A stretch of 64,000 nucleotides of DNA from Saprospiraceae bacterium (GTDB lineage Bacteria > Bacteroidota > Bacteroidia > Chitinophagales > Saprospiraceae): positions 248,001 to 312,000 of the forward strand of contig JADJVK010000053.1 of NCBI GenBank assembly GCA_016710625.1, in the 5' to 3' direction. The notes under the pieces were generated by a model that was not told where the DNA came from, ran no database searches, and saw only the letters and a list, made by a program, of their open reading frames with translations. Below are positions 63,770 through 64,000 of this stretch, piece by piece. A program made the position numbers and the translations under genes. Positions within the stretch are counted from its first letter, which is position 1, and each line of letters begins with the position of its first letter.

Positions 63770-63808
63770 CTGAAAATGTTGTATTAAGTAAAAATCAATA
63801 AATTGAAC

Positions 63809-64000
63809 TTAAATATTTTGATTGACGATATTCCAAATTTCTTGTTCTGCCATATTGGATTCAGCTAAAATAGCTTCTGCTTTTGCTAATAACTGATTTG
63901 CCAAATCTTTATTTTCAAACCCTGAAATATTAATTTTGACATTCAAATAAGCTCCTGCAATCGCTGTTTTTGCACATAATGCACCCACAGCAGCATCCGT
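63809..64000 (-). CDS. Cyclodeaminase/cyclohydrolase family protein, N-terminus outside window
   Basis: Only the last 63 codons are present, ending at TAA 63809. The ending TDAAVGALCAKTAIAGAYLNVKINISGF matches the C-terminus of the formiminotransferase-cyclodeaminase domain (FTCD_C) and the related methenyltetrahydrofolate cyclohydrolase FchA. In either case it would act on folate-bound one-carbon units in the cytoplasm. It lies 39 bp upstream of the adenylate cyclase gene on the same strand, which itself leads into folA. The full-length domain composition cannot be judged from this fragment. Confidence 0.75.
   Translation of the reverse strand, partial: TDAAVGALCAKTAIAGAYLNVKINISGFENKDLANQLLAKAEAILAESNMAEQEIWNIVNQNI

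Noticed and set aside
1..64000. tRNA, rRNA, CRISPR, transposase, integrase or phage genes
   Set aside because: None was recognised on either strand; a tRNA scan would be needed to exclude tRNAs formally.

Overview
The window is AT-rich (roughly one third G+C by eye) and comes from a member of the Bacteroidota. The evidence is consistent across the window. Three proteins end in type IX secretion (T9SS) sorting domains, and one is a GldB-type gliding lipoprotein. There are many secreted or outer-membrane beta-barrel proteins, and few clear Shine-Dalgarno sites. Repeated promoters have the Bacteroidota form TTTG - about 19-21 bp - TAnnTTTG. Nothing fixes the genus. No rRNA, tRNA, CRISPR array, insertion sequence or prophage was seen. 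No gene-free stretch exceeds 300 bp; the longest is 38288-38572, which holds only a weak promoter.

Layout. 1-8.0 kb (minus): polA, a giant protein with two class III cyclase domains, an ATPase and TPRs, tsaE (start overlapping by GTGA) and a truncated alanine dehydrogenase form a likely operon. 8.1-10.3 kb (minus): polyprenyl diphosphate synthase, ferredoxin-NADP reductase-like protein and aroQ. 10.4-14.3 kb: a BamA/TamA-like barrel, a DUF2721 membrane protein, a frameshifted GH113-like mannanase and a tiny T9SS protein. 14.5-16.3 kb: rpsA. 16.5-22.3 kb: a BlaI repressor, a BlaR1-type M56 protease with an unusual C-terminal region, and a DUF5916 outer-membrane protein, linked by four matching palindromic operators. 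22.3-28.9 kb: a glutamine amidotransferase-like protein, an ATP-grasp enzyme with a helix-hairpin-helix tail, an esterase, a ROK kinase and two poorly known proteins. 28.9-37.6 kb: glycyl-tRNA synthetase, an ECF sigma factor, then broken anti-sigma, tatD, acyl-CoA synthetase and protease genes, then a UvrD/PcrA helicase. 37.6-41.9 kb: Uma2, CAP, a T9SS beta-propeller-like protein and a porin-like protein. 41.9-45.2 kb: nadC, gldB-like, a 2-oxoglutarate oxygenase-like protein and tatA. 45.2-50.3 kb: a second helix-hairpin-helix protein, OmpA, a low-molecular-weight phosphatase, a T9SS protein and a lytic transglycosylase. 50.4-54.2 kb (minus): thiL, trmB, parE. 54.3-59.8 kb: an HTH-Fic protein, citrate synthase, DUF3109 and a PpiD/SurA-type foldase. 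59.8-64 kb (minus): a cyclodeaminase/cyclohydrolase fragment, a membrane adenylate cyclase, folA, a conserved unknown and an AhpD-like protein.

Two themes stand out. The first is a BlaI/BlaR1 circuit that appears rewired: its operators lie on its own promoter and in front of an outer-membrane protein gene, and no beta-lactamase is nearby. The second is cyclic-nucleotide signalling: two very different class III cyclases are encoded, one closely resembling the architecture of animal soluble adenylyl cyclase.

A caution on quality: about 31.3-34.6 kb contains well over a dozen single-base indels in otherwise conserved genes, and isolated homopolymer indels occur near 13.4, 37.4, 40.6 and 41.3 kb. 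These look more like sequencing or assembly errors than gene decay. Those genes are annotated as single broken genes.
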